Shown piece after piece: positions 7,402-16,029 of a DNA stretch of 64,000 bases (position 1 is the stretch's first letter; each line of letters starts with the position of its first letter). The notes under the pieces are model-generated. The model did no database searches. It worked only from the letters and a program-made list of their open reading frames with translations, and was not told the DNA's origin. Location of the stretch: contig NZ_PGDQ01000016.1 of assembly GCF_003073135.1 (NCBI RefSeq), positions 1 to 64,000 of the forward strand, in the 5' to 3' direction. This stretch comes from Euzebya rosea (lineage in GTDB: Bacteria; Actinomycetota; Nitriliruptoria; Euzebyales; Euzebyaceae). Position numbers and translations under genes: made by a program.

Positions 7402-8901
7402 TCAGCCGGTGGCGGCCAGGCGGCACCACGCGCGTTCGTTGGGGGCAACCGACCCGACGATGCCGAGGTTGGTCAGCCATGCGTTGTCCAGCTCGACCTG
7501 CGAGGGGGTGGGGGCGCCCCGGTCGAAGCTGACGATGTCGATGCCGCGGGCGTAGTCCACGGAGTAGACGAACTCGTCGTCGACCCAGTAGGCCGCGCCG
7601 GCCTCGGTGGCGATCGGCTGGAAGAAGCCGACCTCGTCGATCGTGCCGACCTCCATGTCGATGTCGAAGAAGTGGATGCCGTGCTCGTACCAGCTGGCCG
7701 CCACGACACCGTCGCGGATGGTGAACCAGTGGCCGGAGCAGCCGAGGGCGTTGACGAGCGGACTGCCGTCGACGTAGGTGCCCTTCAGCGGACGGAAGAC
7801 CTCCAGGGGCTGCATCTCCGCGCCCTGGTCGAAGTTGGCCATCGACCAGGTGCTCAGGCCGCCGGCGGCGCTGCAGCCGGTGTTGAGGTTGGACTCGGAG
7901 TTGCCGATCAGCAGCTCGCCCTCGCGCAGGACGGGTCGGTCGTCGAGCTCCGACAGGCTCCGCTCCCGGCCGGTGACGGTCCGGGTCTCGATGGCGTCGG
8001 CCGGGTCGGACGGATCACGGGGCGTCCAGTCCAGGGCGCCGGGACGGCGGTTGTTGTGCTGCAGCCGGTCGTCGTTCACCGGACGCTCGCCGATGGACAG
8101 CACCGCCGGGTTCTCGGGGGTGGCCAGCGGCTCGAACAGGCCGAGGGGGTCCAGGACCAGGCGCGGGGTGGAGTCGGCGATCACGAGGCCGGACTCGTCC
8201 CGGTCGAGTGCGTGGATCTGGGTGGTCTGGCGGAACTGCCCGGTGGTGGGGTCGAGGAACTGGTTCCACTGGCGCTGGATCGGGGTGATCGTGCCGGCCT
8301 CGAAGTCGACGGTGTAGATGCGGCCGGTCCGCCCGTAGATGACCGAGCAGTCGTCGACGGCGCACTCCGCGGTGTGCTCGGCGATGCCGCGGTTGGTCCC
8401 GCGTCCCATGACCAGGTCGTTGGAGGACGCGACGATCTCGGGGAGGGCCGGGTCGGTGACGTCGATCAGGGTGATGCCGACGGTCAGCGGGGCGATGGGG
8501 ACCAGGATCGAGCCGTCGGCGGCGATCATGACCATCGTGCCGTCCGCGGAGGTCCGGACGTCCTCGTTCTGTGCGTGCCAGAACGGGAAGGTGCTGACCA
8601 GGATCGGGAGGGCCGGGTCGGTGATGTCGTAGATCGACAGGCCCTTCGCCCCGGTGGCGTAGAAGAACGTCTTGTCGAGGTCCTCGCGGTGGACGACCTC
8701 GCCGCCGACACCGGGCGAGTCGATCGGGATGGTGCCGTGGTAGGTGACGTTGTCGGACGTCAGGACCTGCTGGTCGAGCTGCAGCAGGTCGACGGGACCG
8801 GTCTCGCTGCGGACGACCGACAGTGCGTCGATCGCCCCGGCCGGGACAGCGACGCTGCCCAGCAGGAGGAGTGCGAGGAGGACGACGAGGCGTGCACGCA
8901 T
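7402..8901 (-). CDS. Secreted LVIVD-type beta-propeller protein
   Basis: A 499-residue exported protein of unknown function. It has a Sec signal peptide (MRARLVVLLALLLLGSVAVPAGA, cut after AGA) and then repeated blades of the LVIVD type, each with a strand and a turn like GLSIYDITDPALPILVSTF, ITLIDVTDPALPEIVAS and IHFFDIDMEVGTIDEVGFF. Several Cys pairs (ECAVDDC; the region around NTGCSAAGG and ALGCSGHW) suggest disulfides outside the cell. The ATG start follows AAGGAG with nine-base spacing. Similar propellers occur at 25935 and, fused to wall-binding repeats, at 34703, so this organism invests in this surface fold. The ligand is unknown; such domains often mediate adhesion or protein binding. 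Confidence 0.75.
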   Translation of the reverse strand: MRARLVVLLALLLLGSVAVPAGAIDALSVVRSETGPVDLLQLDQQVLTSDNVTYHGTIPIDSPGVGGEVVHREDLDKTFFYATGAKGLSIYDITDPALPILVSTFPFWHAQNEDVRTSADGTMVMIAADGSILVPIAPLTVGITLIDVTDPALPEIVASSNDLVMGRGTNRGIAEHTAECAVDDCSVIYGRTGRIYTVDFEAGTITPIQRQWNQFLDPTTGQFRQTTQIHALDRDESGLVIADSTPRLVLDPLGLFEPLATPENPAVLSIGERPVNDDRLQHNNRRPGALDWTPRDPSDPADAIETRTVTGRERSLSELDDRPVLREGELLIGNSESNLNTGCSAAGGLSTWSMANFDQGAEMQPLEVFRPLKGTYVDGSPLVNALGCSGHWFTIRDGVVAASWYEHGIHFFDIDMEVGTIDEVGFFQPIATEAGAAYWVDDEFVYSVDYARGIDIVSFDRGAPTPSQVELDNAWLTNLGIVGSVAPNERAWCRLAATG

Positions 8902-8995
8902 CCGGAGTTGCTCCTTGGACGTTGAGGGGATGTCGCCGCTCTGTTCGACACCCGAGCCCGGTCCTCCTGCACGACTTGGCGCCGATCCCCCTCCG

Positions 8996-10540
8996 TCAGG
9001 CCGCGGTGGTGCGTGCGCGTTGCGAGCGCACGCGCCCCGTCAGGCGCGGCATGCCCGTCGGCACCTTCCCGCGGGTGACGAAGCTGTCGACGACACGGCC
9101 GCCGACGCTGCGGGTGCCCAGCGACTCGATGGTGGCGCCCTCGTCGGCCAGCCAGCGGCAGATCGCCGCCAGCGTGCCCAGATGGTCATCGGCCTCGACG
9201 GTGACCAGGGTCCGGTCCTCGGTCTGGCCGTGGATGCGCACCACGGGGGCGGACGAGCGGGGGGTCGGGACGGGCACGGGCGTGCCGTCGGCCTGCTGCA
9301 GCCGCGCGCCGATGGCGTTCCAGCGCTGGACCGAGAAGTGCTCGTCGGGCTCGACGGTCAGGGAGTGCAGCGCCATGCCGAGGCGAGCCCACGTGATCGC
9401 GCTGGCCCCGAGGATCGACAGGCCCTCCCCAGCCAGGATCGCGGTGGTGTCGGCCAGCAGGCCCGGGCGGTCATGGGCGACGACGGTCAGCCGCAGCAGG
9501 CGGCTGTCCTCGATCGGCACGACGACGGCACGGACCTCCCCGTCCTCCAGCGGCGGCGTGCACAGCGCCAGGTCACCGGCGAGGGTGCGTTCGTCCTCGC
9601 TCATCAGCCACAGCGGCGACGCCTCGTCGAGCAGCCGGCGACGGTCCTCCGCCGACATCGGCGTCTGGGACAGCAGGTCGTCGAGGGCCTCCAGCCGGCT
9701 GGCGTTGGTGCGGCTGCGGTGCTCGGCGACCTGCACGTCGACGACGTTTGCCAGCACCTCGCCCATCGAGTCCGGGTCGGTCAGCAGCCACGAGTGCCGG
9801 CCGGCGACCACGTGGCCGTCGGTGCCGATGGCGGCGCAGAGCGCCTCGAAGGCAGCCTGCGGGATGACGGAGTCGGCGTCGCTGGTCAGCGCCAGGACCG
9901 GGATCCGCCGAGATCGAAGCCACGCCAGCTCGGCGGTCAGGTTGGCCCGGCGGGCCATGTGGGCCGACCGCCACACCCCCATCGGGTTGCGGACCAGGTT
10001 GCCCACCACCTCGGGCACCACCGAGCGGATCGCCTTGACATCGGTCGTGGCGACGGCCGCCTCGCGGGCGAAGTGCATCGCCCAGTCCCACAGCGGGCGG
10101 TCGGCCAGCGGTCGGCTGTCGCCCACGAGGCCCGACCACCGTCCCCCGCCCACGGCGTTCAGCAGCACCAGGTACTGCACGAGGTCCGGTTGGGAGTGGG
10201 CCATCCCGATGGCGACCGCCCCGCCGAAGGAGTGCCCGATGACGATCACCGGCTCGGACACGCCGACCGACGCCAGGAACCGGGCCGCCCACCAGCCGTA
10301 GCCGGCGACGGTCCGGGCATGTGGCGCCAGGTCGGCGGTACCCCCCAGTCCGGGCAGGGCGGGCGCGTAGATGCGGCATCCGCGGCGGATCAACCGTCGC
10401 AGCGGCCGACGGTAGGCGCGCGTCCCCAGCGCCCAGCCGTGGAGGAACAGGACCGGTGGCCCCTCGCCACCGACGGCGTACCGCGTGGGCACGCCGTCGA
10501 CGTCGACCTGTCGCCAGGAGAGGACGTCGGAGGTACCCAT
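8996..10540 (-). CDS. Alpha/beta hydrolase fused to two ACT domains (GlnD-like C-terminus)
   Basis: A 514-residue cytoplasmic protein of unusual build. Residues 25-275 are an alpha/beta hydrolase: oxyanion region LFLHGW (31-36), nucleophile elbow GHSFGG with Ser104, acid Asp221 or Asp223 in LTSDADS, and His249 in GRHSW. After a helical linker (285-335) residues 348-400 form an ACT domain (LRLTVVAHDRPGLLADTTAIL) and 433-490 a second one. The linker and ACT pair resemble the C-terminal part of the nitrogen sensor GlnD (SPLWLMSEDE recalls its pre-ACT helix). ACT domains bind amino acids or similar small ligands, so hydrolase activity may be allosterically controlled; that is inference. The ATG follows TATCGT by eight bases, suggesting a leaderless mRNA. 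The substrate is unknown. Confidence 0.82.
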   Translation of the reverse strand: MGTSDVLSWRQVDVDGVPTRYAVGGEGPPVLFLHGWALGTRAYRRPLRRLIRRGCRIYAPALPGLGGTADLAPHARTVAGYGWWAARFLASVGVSEPVIVIGHSFGGAVAIGMAHSQPDLVQYLVLLNAVGGGRWSGLVGDSRPLADRPLWDWAMHFAREAAVATTDVKAIRSVVPEVVGNLVRNPMGVWRSAHMARRANLTAELAWLRSRRIPVLALTSDADSVIPQAAFEALCAAIGTDGHVVAGRHSWLLTDPDSMGEVLANVVDVQVAEHRSRTNASRLEALDDLLSQTPMSAEDRRRLLDEASPLWLMSEDERTLAGDLALCTPPLEDGEVRAVVVPIEDSRLLRLTVVAHDRPGLLADTTAILAGEGLSILGASAITWARLGMALHSLTVEPDEHFSVQRWNAIGARLQQADGTPVPVPTPRSSAPVVRIHGQTEDRTLVTVEADDHLGTLAAICRWLADEGATIESLGTRSVGGRVVDSFVTRGKVPTGMPRLTGRVRSQRARTTAA

Positions 10541-10548
10541 GCCGGGCG

Positions 10549-10554
10549 ACGATA
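10549..10554 (-). promoter_or_regulatory. -10 box for leaderless hydrolase-ACT gene
   Basis: On the minus strand TATCGT lies eight bases before the ATG, without a ribosome-binding sequence between. Confidence 0.5.
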
Positions 10555-10576
10555 CGCCCGGTCCGTTTCGCCAGCG

Positions 10577-12271
10577 TTACGCGGTGCCGAGGGGGTTGGC
10601 GCTGTCGCCGGCCACCTGCTCGACGGTCCCGCCACGGGGGACGTGGAAGGCCGCAAGGGTGGACACGCCCGACCGGTCCTCCTCCACGGTGTCGACGACC
10701 CTGTAGGTGTTGGTCACCCCGTCGGGGGTGAACTCGATGATCGCGTAGCCCTTGCGGGTGCCCTCGAACCACTTGAGGTGGCGGTTGTGCAGGTACGCGT
10801 CGCTGCGAACCGGTTCGTTGCCGCCGACCTGCTCGAAGCCCGGGGAGGTAACGGACGTGCCGACGAACTCCGTGCCCACCGACGGGGCACCGGCGTCGTC
10901 GAAGTCCCGGGTCAGGTCGAACACCCAGTGGGAGTGGATGTCGCCGGTCAGCACGACGGTGTCGGGGATGGCGTTGTCGGCCAGGTGGTCCAGCAGCGCC
11001 TGGCGTTCGACCCGGTAGCCGTCCCACTGATCGATGTTGAAGTACAGGTTGCCGGCACCGCCGTCGGGGACCTCGGCGGGCAGCCCGAGGGTGCGCAGCT
11101 GGCTGACCATGACCTGCTGGGCGATGCAGCGCCATGCGGTGGTCGACGTCGACAGGTTGCCGAACAGCCAGTCCTTCTGGGTGGCGCCGAGCATGGTGGC
11201 GTCGGGGTCGTCCTGCTCGGCGCAGCGCGCGACGACGAACTGTTCACCACCCGTCAGCGGGTTCTCGCACGGCTGGTCGGTCCGGTACTGCCGAGTGTCC
11301 AGGACGCTGAGGTCCAGCAGGTCGCCGAAGACGAACTGACGGTAGATCTGGTAGTCCGGGGCGTTCACGGCGTTGCGGTCCGGTGCGGGCCGGATCGGCA
11401 GGTTCTCGTGGTAGGCCTGGAAGGCGTTGAAGCGCCGTTCGGCGTACGCCACCGGGGTGGCGTTTCCGACGTCGGTGGTGTTCTCCGGGGTCTCCCCGGC
11501 CCAGTTGTTGTCGATCTCGTGGTCGTCCCACGTCGTGATGAACGGGAAGCGGGCGTGACAGGCCCGCAGCCAGGGGTCCCCGCGATACGCGGCGTAGCGG
11601 ACACGGTAGGAGTTCAGCGAGAAGACCTGGTCCACCGGGGGGCTGGAACGCAGGTCGCCGTAGCCCCCCTCGCCGTACTCGTACATGTAGTCGCCGAGGT
11701 GGAAGACCACGTCCACGTCCTCCTGGAGGAGGTTCTGGTAGGCGGTGAAGTAGCCGTGGGGGAAGCTCTGGCACGACAAGTAGGCGATCCGCAGCTGCTG
11801 CAGCGGCGCGATGCCGGCCGTCCTGGTCCGCCCGATGCGTGACGTCGCCCCGAGCGCGGCGAACCGATACCAGTACACCCTGCCGGGCTCCAGTCCGGTC
11901 ACGTCGACGTGCACGGCATGTCCGGTGGCCGACGACGAGCCGACCGTGCCCCGGGCCACGACGCGACGCAGGCGGGCGTCCTCGGCCACCACCCACTCCA
12001 CCTCGACGTCCTCGGGGACGGTGCCCCACGGGGCGTCGAGGTCGAAGGGGGCATCCGACAGGCGGGTCTGCAGGATGACGCTGTCCGCGGTCGGGTCACC
12101 CGAGGCGACGCCCAGCGGGAACGGGGCGGCGTCGAAGCGCACGCCCAGCGGCTGCATCTGCGCCTCGGCGTCGTCGCGCAGCATGCCGACCCCGTAGGGC
12201 AGCATCAGCCCGCCGACCCCGGCGGCTGCTGCGGCGGACATGAAGGAACGGCGGGTCCAGGTGGTCGACAC
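10577..12271 (-). CDS. phoD: PhoD-family alkaline phosphatase/phosphodiesterase, Tat-exported
   Basis: Exported metallophosphoesterase of the PhoD family (564 residues), which hydrolyses phosphate mono- and diesters outside the cell, typically for phosphate scavenging. The N-terminus is a twin-arginine signal (TRRSFMSAAAAAGVGGLML). A fibronectin-like PhoD N-domain (about 45-140, beginning PFPLGVASGDPTADSVILQT) precedes the catalytic domain with metal-binding motifs DVVFHLGDYMYEY, TWDDHEIDNNW and VVLTGDIHSHW. Family members use Fe/Ca or Ca centres. The GTG start has AAAGGG six bases upstream. It lies between the hydrolase-ACT gene and a wall-binding gene, all leftward, with short gaps. No Pho box was recognised. 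Confidence 0.9.
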   Translation of the reverse strand: MSTTWTRRSFMSAAAAAGVGGLMLPYGVGMLRDDAEAQMQPLGVRFDAAPFPLGVASGDPTADSVILQTRLSDAPFDLDAPWGTVPEDVEVEWVVAEDARLRRVVARGTVGSSSATGHAVHVDVTGLEPGRVYWYRFAALGATSRIGRTRTAGIAPLQQLRIAYLSCQSFPHGYFTAYQNLLQEDVDVVFHLGDYMYEYGEGGYGDLRSSPPVDQVFSLNSYRVRYAAYRGDPWLRACHARFPFITTWDDHEIDNNWAGETPENTTDVGNATPVAYAERRFNAFQAYHENLPIRPAPDRNAVNAPDYQIYRQFVFGDLLDLSVLDTRQYRTDQPCENPLTGGEQFVVARCAEQDDPDATMLGATQKDWLFGNLSTSTTAWRCIAQQVMVSQLRTLGLPAEVPDGGAGNLYFNIDQWDGYRVERQALLDHLADNAIPDTVVLTGDIHSHWVFDLTRDFDDAGAPSVGTEFVGTSVTSPGFEQVGGNEPVRSDAYLHNRHLKWFEGTRKGYAIIEFTPDGVTNTYRVVDTVEEDRSGVSTLAAFHVPRGGTVEQVAGDSANPLGTA

Positions 12272-12313
12272 GATGTGCCCTTTCGGTGCTGGAGGAGGAG
12301 GGAGGCGACGGGG

Positions 12314-12330
12314 GCCCGCGGTCAGCGGGC
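12314..12330 (-). terminator. Hairpin overlapping a stop codon
   Basis: GCCCGC, five bases, GCGGGC. The loop and one arm include the TGA of the wall-binding gene at 12322, and no U-tract is present. It may be a weak terminator or 3' mRNA stabiliser. Confidence 0.35.
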
Positions 12331-13353
12331 GTCCTCGGCGGCGGTCAGGGCAGCGGGGCCGACGCGGTCGGTCCCGCCCAGCACGACCAGCTCGCCGTTG
12401 CGGCCGGCCAGCGCCTCGACGACGACGCCGGAGAGGGTGTCGACGTCCGGCCCGTTGAGCAGCAGCGGCTGCAGCAGGGTGGCGCCGGCGTTGGCGAGCA
12501 CCCAGCCATCGTCGGCGAAGCCCTGGACGATGGTGGTGCCGGTCACGTCGGTGCCGAACTCGGCCACCATGGCGGCGGCCGTGTGAGCGCGAGTCGGGCC
12601 GGTCACCCGCCGGTCGGCGTCCAGCGCGGTGAACACCGACGCCTCGATGGCGGCGGGGCCGCCCAGCACCACGACCTCGTGGTCGGGGTGGGCCCGGAGC
12701 CAGTCGACGGTGGCCGCCGAGGCGCCGGATCCGTCGGTGAGGAGCAGCGGGAGCCGTTCGCTGGCGGCGAGGGCCCCACCGGCGACGGCGTCGGGCCAGC
12801 GGTCCGCTCGCGCGACGAGGACGGTGTCAGCGGGGCCGTACAGCGTGGTCGCCTCGTCCGCGATGGCCGCGGCCGTGGCCGTGCGCTCCTCCCCCGCGAG
12901 CCGCACGACGCGATACCCGAGAGCCTCGACGGCGCTGACGATGTCCTCGGAGACCGCGGCGGCCCCGCCCGCGACGAACACGTCGGCAGCCGGGGGCAGG
13001 AGCCGTTGCAGCTCCGTCGCGACCGGACCCGGCAGCGTCCCGTCGGGGCCGCCGGGCACGTACAGCAACGGCCCGCCGTCGAGCAGCGGGCCCGCCGCCA
13101 GCGAGTCGGCGAACTCGTCGTCGCGCCCGAGCACGACGTGGCGGGCGGTCGTCCCGGCCCCACCGGCGTCGTCGAACGTCGCCGTCGACACCGCGATGGC
13201 CTGGCTCGAGGGGTCCGTCCCCTCCAGGCGCACCGCTGCGGGAGCGGACTGGGCGATCGCCACGCCGACCGGGACGAGTCCCACGGCGAGGGCGACCGCC
13301 ACCATCCAGGGGGCACGACGACGGAGACGCGACGGGGGCAACGGGGACAGCAC
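12322..13353 (-). CDS. Cell-wall-binding-2 repeat protein
   Basis: Exported protein of about 343 residues made almost wholly of three cell-wall-binding-2 repeats (PF04122 type). Each repeat has a DxFADxLAAGPL-like core: DEFADSLAAGPLLDGGPLLYV, a second around WPDAVAGGALAASERLPLLL, and a degenerate third around WVLANAGATLLQPLLL. Each is followed by a VxVLGGxxxV strand. A signal/anchor segment (APWMVAVALAVGLVPVGVAIA) precedes them. In clostridia such repeats bind anionic wall polymers and hold S-layer proteins. With no other domain, this may be a pure surface-binding protein. The GTG at 13353 is preferred (GAGG eight bases upstream); a GTG three codons earlier is possible. Confidence 0.8.
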   Translation of the reverse strand: MLSPLPPSRLRRRAPWMVAVALAVGLVPVGVAIAQSAPAAVRLEGTDPSSQAIAVSTATFDDAGGAGTTARHVVLGRDDEFADSLAAGPLLDGGPLLYVPGGPDGTLPGPVATELQRLLPPAADVFVAGGAAAVSEDIVSAVEALGYRVVRLAGEERTATAAAIADEATTLYGPADTVLVARADRWPDAVAGGALAASERLPLLLTDGSGASAATVDWLRAHPDHEVVVLGGPAAIEASVFTALDADRRVTGPTRAHTAAAMVAEFGTDVTGTTIVQGFADDGWVLANAGATLLQPLLLNGPDVDTLSGVVVEALAGRNGELVVLGGTDRVGPAALTAAEDAR

Positions 13354-13537
13354 GGCGAACACCTCGGGCAGGACGAACCCGACCCCGGGACGAGGTCAGG
13401 ACGCGCGCGGCGGACTGCTCGCCCACGCACCTACCGGACGGTAACCACGGCAGGTGAACCCACGATGGCCGGCTGGTTGCCCCCAGCCGACCGGTGGACG
13501 ACCCCCGAACGACGACGCCGGACCGACGCCGGAGGGG

Positions 13538-13981
13538 CTACCCGACCGTGATCTCGCCCTCCATGCCGGCCGCACGGTGGCCCGGGATACCGCAGTAGTA
13601 GGTGTAGGTGCCGGCCGGGATCGTGTTCACCGCGGCGAACTCGCCCTCACCCGGACCGTCGACCAGCACGCGGTCGCCCTCGAGGCCCTCGAAGATGACG
13701 TTGTGCGGCAGGCCACCGATGACCTGCAGGCCCATGACGACCTCGTCGGCAGGCATGCTGGAGGGGGCGCTGGTGAAGGCCAGCTGCTCGGCGACCCAGA
13801 CGGCCTCGGCAGACGCGAAGTCGGCCTCGGCGGCCGCTTCGCCCTCTTCGCCTTCAGCAACCTCGGCGACCGCCTGCGCGGCGGGCACCTGCTCGTTCAG
13901 GACGACCTCTGGCTCCTGGGCGCTGCACGCCGTCAGGAACATGCCGAGGACGAGGACGAGGACGATGGACGTGCGACGCAT
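13538..13981 (-). CDS. Cupredoxin (plastocyanin-like) lipoprotein
   Basis: A 147-residue copper-binding lipoprotein, probably an electron carrier or copper-handling protein outside the membrane. The signal ends in lipobox LTAC (Cys19). An acidic, Ala/Glu-rich linker (35-60) leads to a cupredoxin fold with the complete type 1 copper ligand set: His93 in LPHNVIF, Cys130 in YTYYCGIPGH, His135, and Met140 in AAGMEGEI. The ATG start has AAGGAG ten bases upstream. It is transcribed leftward, away from the carboxylase alpha gene. The same ligand pattern occurs in the N-terminal domain of the multicopper oxidase at 27163, so the two could share electron-transfer partners; that link is inference. Confidence 0.85.
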   Translation of the reverse strand: MRRTSIVLVLVLGMFLTACSAQEPEVVLNEQVPAAQAVAEVAEGEEGEAAAEADFASAEAVWVAEQLAFTSAPSSMPADEVVMGLQVIGGLPHNVIFEGLEGDRVLVDGPGEGEFAAVNTIPAGTYTYYCGIPGHRAAGMEGEITVG

Positions 13982-14134
13982 GGTCTGATGACTCCTTGCA
14001 GGACGCGTGAGTAGTCGGGGCGTGACCGAGCCGGCACAACGAAGGACGTCGCGGCGGTCGGCACGGAGCTATCCGACTGCGGAGGGTACGACGGACAGGG
14101 TGCCCGGCGCGAAGCGAGGTCACGCAGCCCTCGC

Positions 14135-14165
14135 TTGAAGGCTTCGGGTGTCCGACCGCTAGCAT
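14135..14165 (+). promoter_or_regulatory. Candidate promoter of pccA
   Basis: TTGAAG (14135-14140) and TAGCAT (14160-14165) with 19-base spacing, 39 bases before the GTG start at 14205. Confidence 0.4.
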
Positions 14166-14204
14166 CCCGGCGAACGACCGCTCAGCCGTCGAAAGGGTCG
14201 ACCC

Positions 14205-16025
14205 GTGTCCGCTTCTGCATCCGCCAACCCCTCCTCCGCGCTCGCCTCTCTCGGGCCGGTTCTGGTGGCCAACCGTGGGGAGATCGCCCTGCGTGTGTTC
14301 CGCACGTGCCGCGACCTGGGCCTGCCCACCGTGGCGGTGTACTCCGAGGCCGACCGTGACGCCCCGTGGCTGCGCTACGCCGACGAGGCCTACCTGCTGG
14401 GCGGTGCAGCGCCCGCGGAGTCCTACCTCAACACCGAGCGGATCGTGGAGGTCATCGAGCAGTCCGGTGCACGGTCGGTGCACCCCGGATACGGGTTCCT
14501 CAGCGAGAACGCCGACTTCGCGCAGGCGATGACCGACGCGAACGTCACATGGATCGGCCCGCCGCCCCAGTCGATCGTGAAGATGGGCGACAAGCTGAGC
14601 GCTCGCGAGGCCGCCAAGGCCGCCGAGTGCCCGCTGGTGCCGGGGATGATGGAGCCCACCGACGACGCCGAGGAGGTCAAGGCCTTCGCGGCCGAGCACG
14701 GCTACCCGCTGATCATCAAGGCTGCCTACGGCGGTGGTGGTCGCGGCATGAAGGTCGTCAACGCCGACAACGAGCTGCAGGAGGCCCTGGACTCCGCCCA
14801 GCGCGAGGCGGTCGCGGCCTTCGGTCGGGGTGAGGTCTACGTCGAGCGCTACCTGGCCCGTCCGCGCCACATCGAGATCCAGATCCTGGCCGACACCCAC
14901 GGCACGACCCTGTACCTGGGCGACCGCGACTGCTCCACGCAGCGCCGACACCAGAAGCTGATCGAGGAGGCGCCTGCGCCCGGGCTGTCCGACGCCACCC
15001 GTGCGGCGATGGGTGCCTCCGCGGTCCGCGTCAGCGAGCAGGTCGGCTACACCGGCGCCGGCACCTGCGAGTACCTCTACGACCCCGCGACGGCGTCCTC
15101 GCCCGGCGCAGGCGACGGCGACTTCTTCTTCCTGGAGATGAACACCCGCCTGCAGGTCGAGCACCCCGTCACCGAGCAGGTCACCGGCATGGACCTGGTG
15201 GAGTGGCAGCTTCGGATCGCTGCGGGCGAGGCGCTGCCCCTGACCCAGGACGACGTCGAGCTGACCGGCCACTCCATCGAGGCGCGCATCAACGCCGAGA
15301 ACGTGGGCATGGGCTTCGTCCCCTCCCCCGGCCTGATCACCGGGTGGCGCGCACCGTCGGGCCCGGGTGTGCGCGTCGATGGCGTCGGCGAGGCGGGCTG
15401 GGAGATCCCCCGGTCCTACGACTCGCTGATCGCCAAGCTCATCACCACCGGTTCCGACCGCGACCAGGCCCGCCGGCGCATGGTTCGTGCCCTGACCGAG
15501 CTGGAGATCGAGGGTGTCCCCACGACCGTGGACTTCTTCCGCGTCGCCTTCGAGCACGACGACTTCATCACCGCCAACACGGCGACCATCTCGGTGGAGA
15601 AGGAGTGGGACCTGTCGGGTATCCCCGTCGCCCCGATGCCGGGTGCGGCCGACGACGACGAGGCCCCCGCACAGGAGGTGACCGTCGAGGTCGGCGGCAA
15701 GCGACTCGCCGTCACCGTCCGGGGGCTCGCCGCCGCAGCGGCACCGGCCCCCACCAAGGCCAAGCGCACGCGTGGTTCCTCCGGCAGCGGCGGTGCCGCA
15801 GCCAGCGGTGACGACCTGGCGGCCCCCATGCAGGGGACCATCGTCAAGGTTGCCGTCGAGGAGGGCGCCACCGTCGAGGTGGGCGACCTGGTCGTGGTGC
15901 TGGAGGCCATGAAGATGGAGAACGCCATCAAGGCCCACAAGGCCGGGACCGTGACCGCGCTGCCCGTCGAGGCCGGCGCCGTCGTGAACTCCGGGGACGT
16001 GCTGGCCACGATCGCCGACGCGTAG
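14205..16025 (+). CDS. pccA: Acyl-CoA carboxylase alpha subunit (biotin carboxylase + biotin carrier)
   Basis: ATP-dependent biotin carboxylase fused to the biotin carboxyl carrier domain, 606 residues, the actinobacterial AccA3/PccA layout. It carboxylates its own biotin with bicarbonate and ATP and feeds the beta subunit (1479) with the epsilon subunit (4748). Domains: biotin carboxylase N-domain (VLVANRGEIALRVFRTC, about 19-35), ATP-grasp (Gly-rich AAYGGGGRGMKVV; EMNTRLQVEHPVTEQ), C-domain, and biotinyl domain with the biotin-attachment motif EAMKMEN, Lys570. A low-complexity Ala/Ser linker precedes the biotinyl domain. The GTG start follows GAAAGGG. It may also serve acetyl-CoA carboxylation with other beta subunits. 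A small lipoprotein gene follows four bases later. Confidence 0.93.
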   Translation: MSASASANPSSALASLGPVLVANRGEIALRVFRTCRDLGLPTVAVYSEADRDAPWLRYADEAYLLGGAAPAESYLNTERIVEVIEQSGARSVHPGYGFLSENADFAQAMTDANVTWIGPPPQSIVKMGDKLSAREAAKAAECPLVPGMMEPTDDAEEVKAFAAEHGYPLIIKAAYGGGGRGMKVVNADNELQEALDSAQREAVAAFGRGEVYVERYLARPRHIEIQILADTHGTTLYLGDRDCSTQRRHQKLIEEAPAPGLSDATRAAMGASAVRVSEQVGYTGAGTCEYLYDPATASSPGAGDGDFFFLEMNTRLQVEHPVTEQVTGMDLVEWQLRIAAGEALPLTQDDVELTGHSIEARINAENVGMGFVPSPGLITGWRAPSGPGVRVDGVGEAGWEIPRSYDSLIAKLITTGSDRDQARRRMVRALTELEIEGVPTTVDFFRVAFEHDDFITANTATISVEKEWDLSGIPVAPMPGAADDDEAPAQEVTVEVGGKRLAVTVRGLAAAAAPAPTKAKRTRGSSGSGGAAASGDDLAAPMQGTIVKVAVEEGATVEVGDLVVVLEAMKMENAIKAHKAGTVTALPVEAGAVVNSGDVLATIADA

Positions 16026-16029
16026 GACG

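Noticed and set aside
8744-11842. 1032-residue plus-strand frame opposite the propeller, hydrolase-ACT and PhoD genes
   Set aside because: Rich in Gly/Val/Asp/Arg/His with no recognisable fold, and it spans three real genes on the other strand. It arises from GC-rich third positions.
13432-13443. TACCG-GA-CGGTA inverted repeat upstream of the wall-binding gene
   Set aside because: Five-base arms are too short to stand out in a GC-rich sequence without further support.
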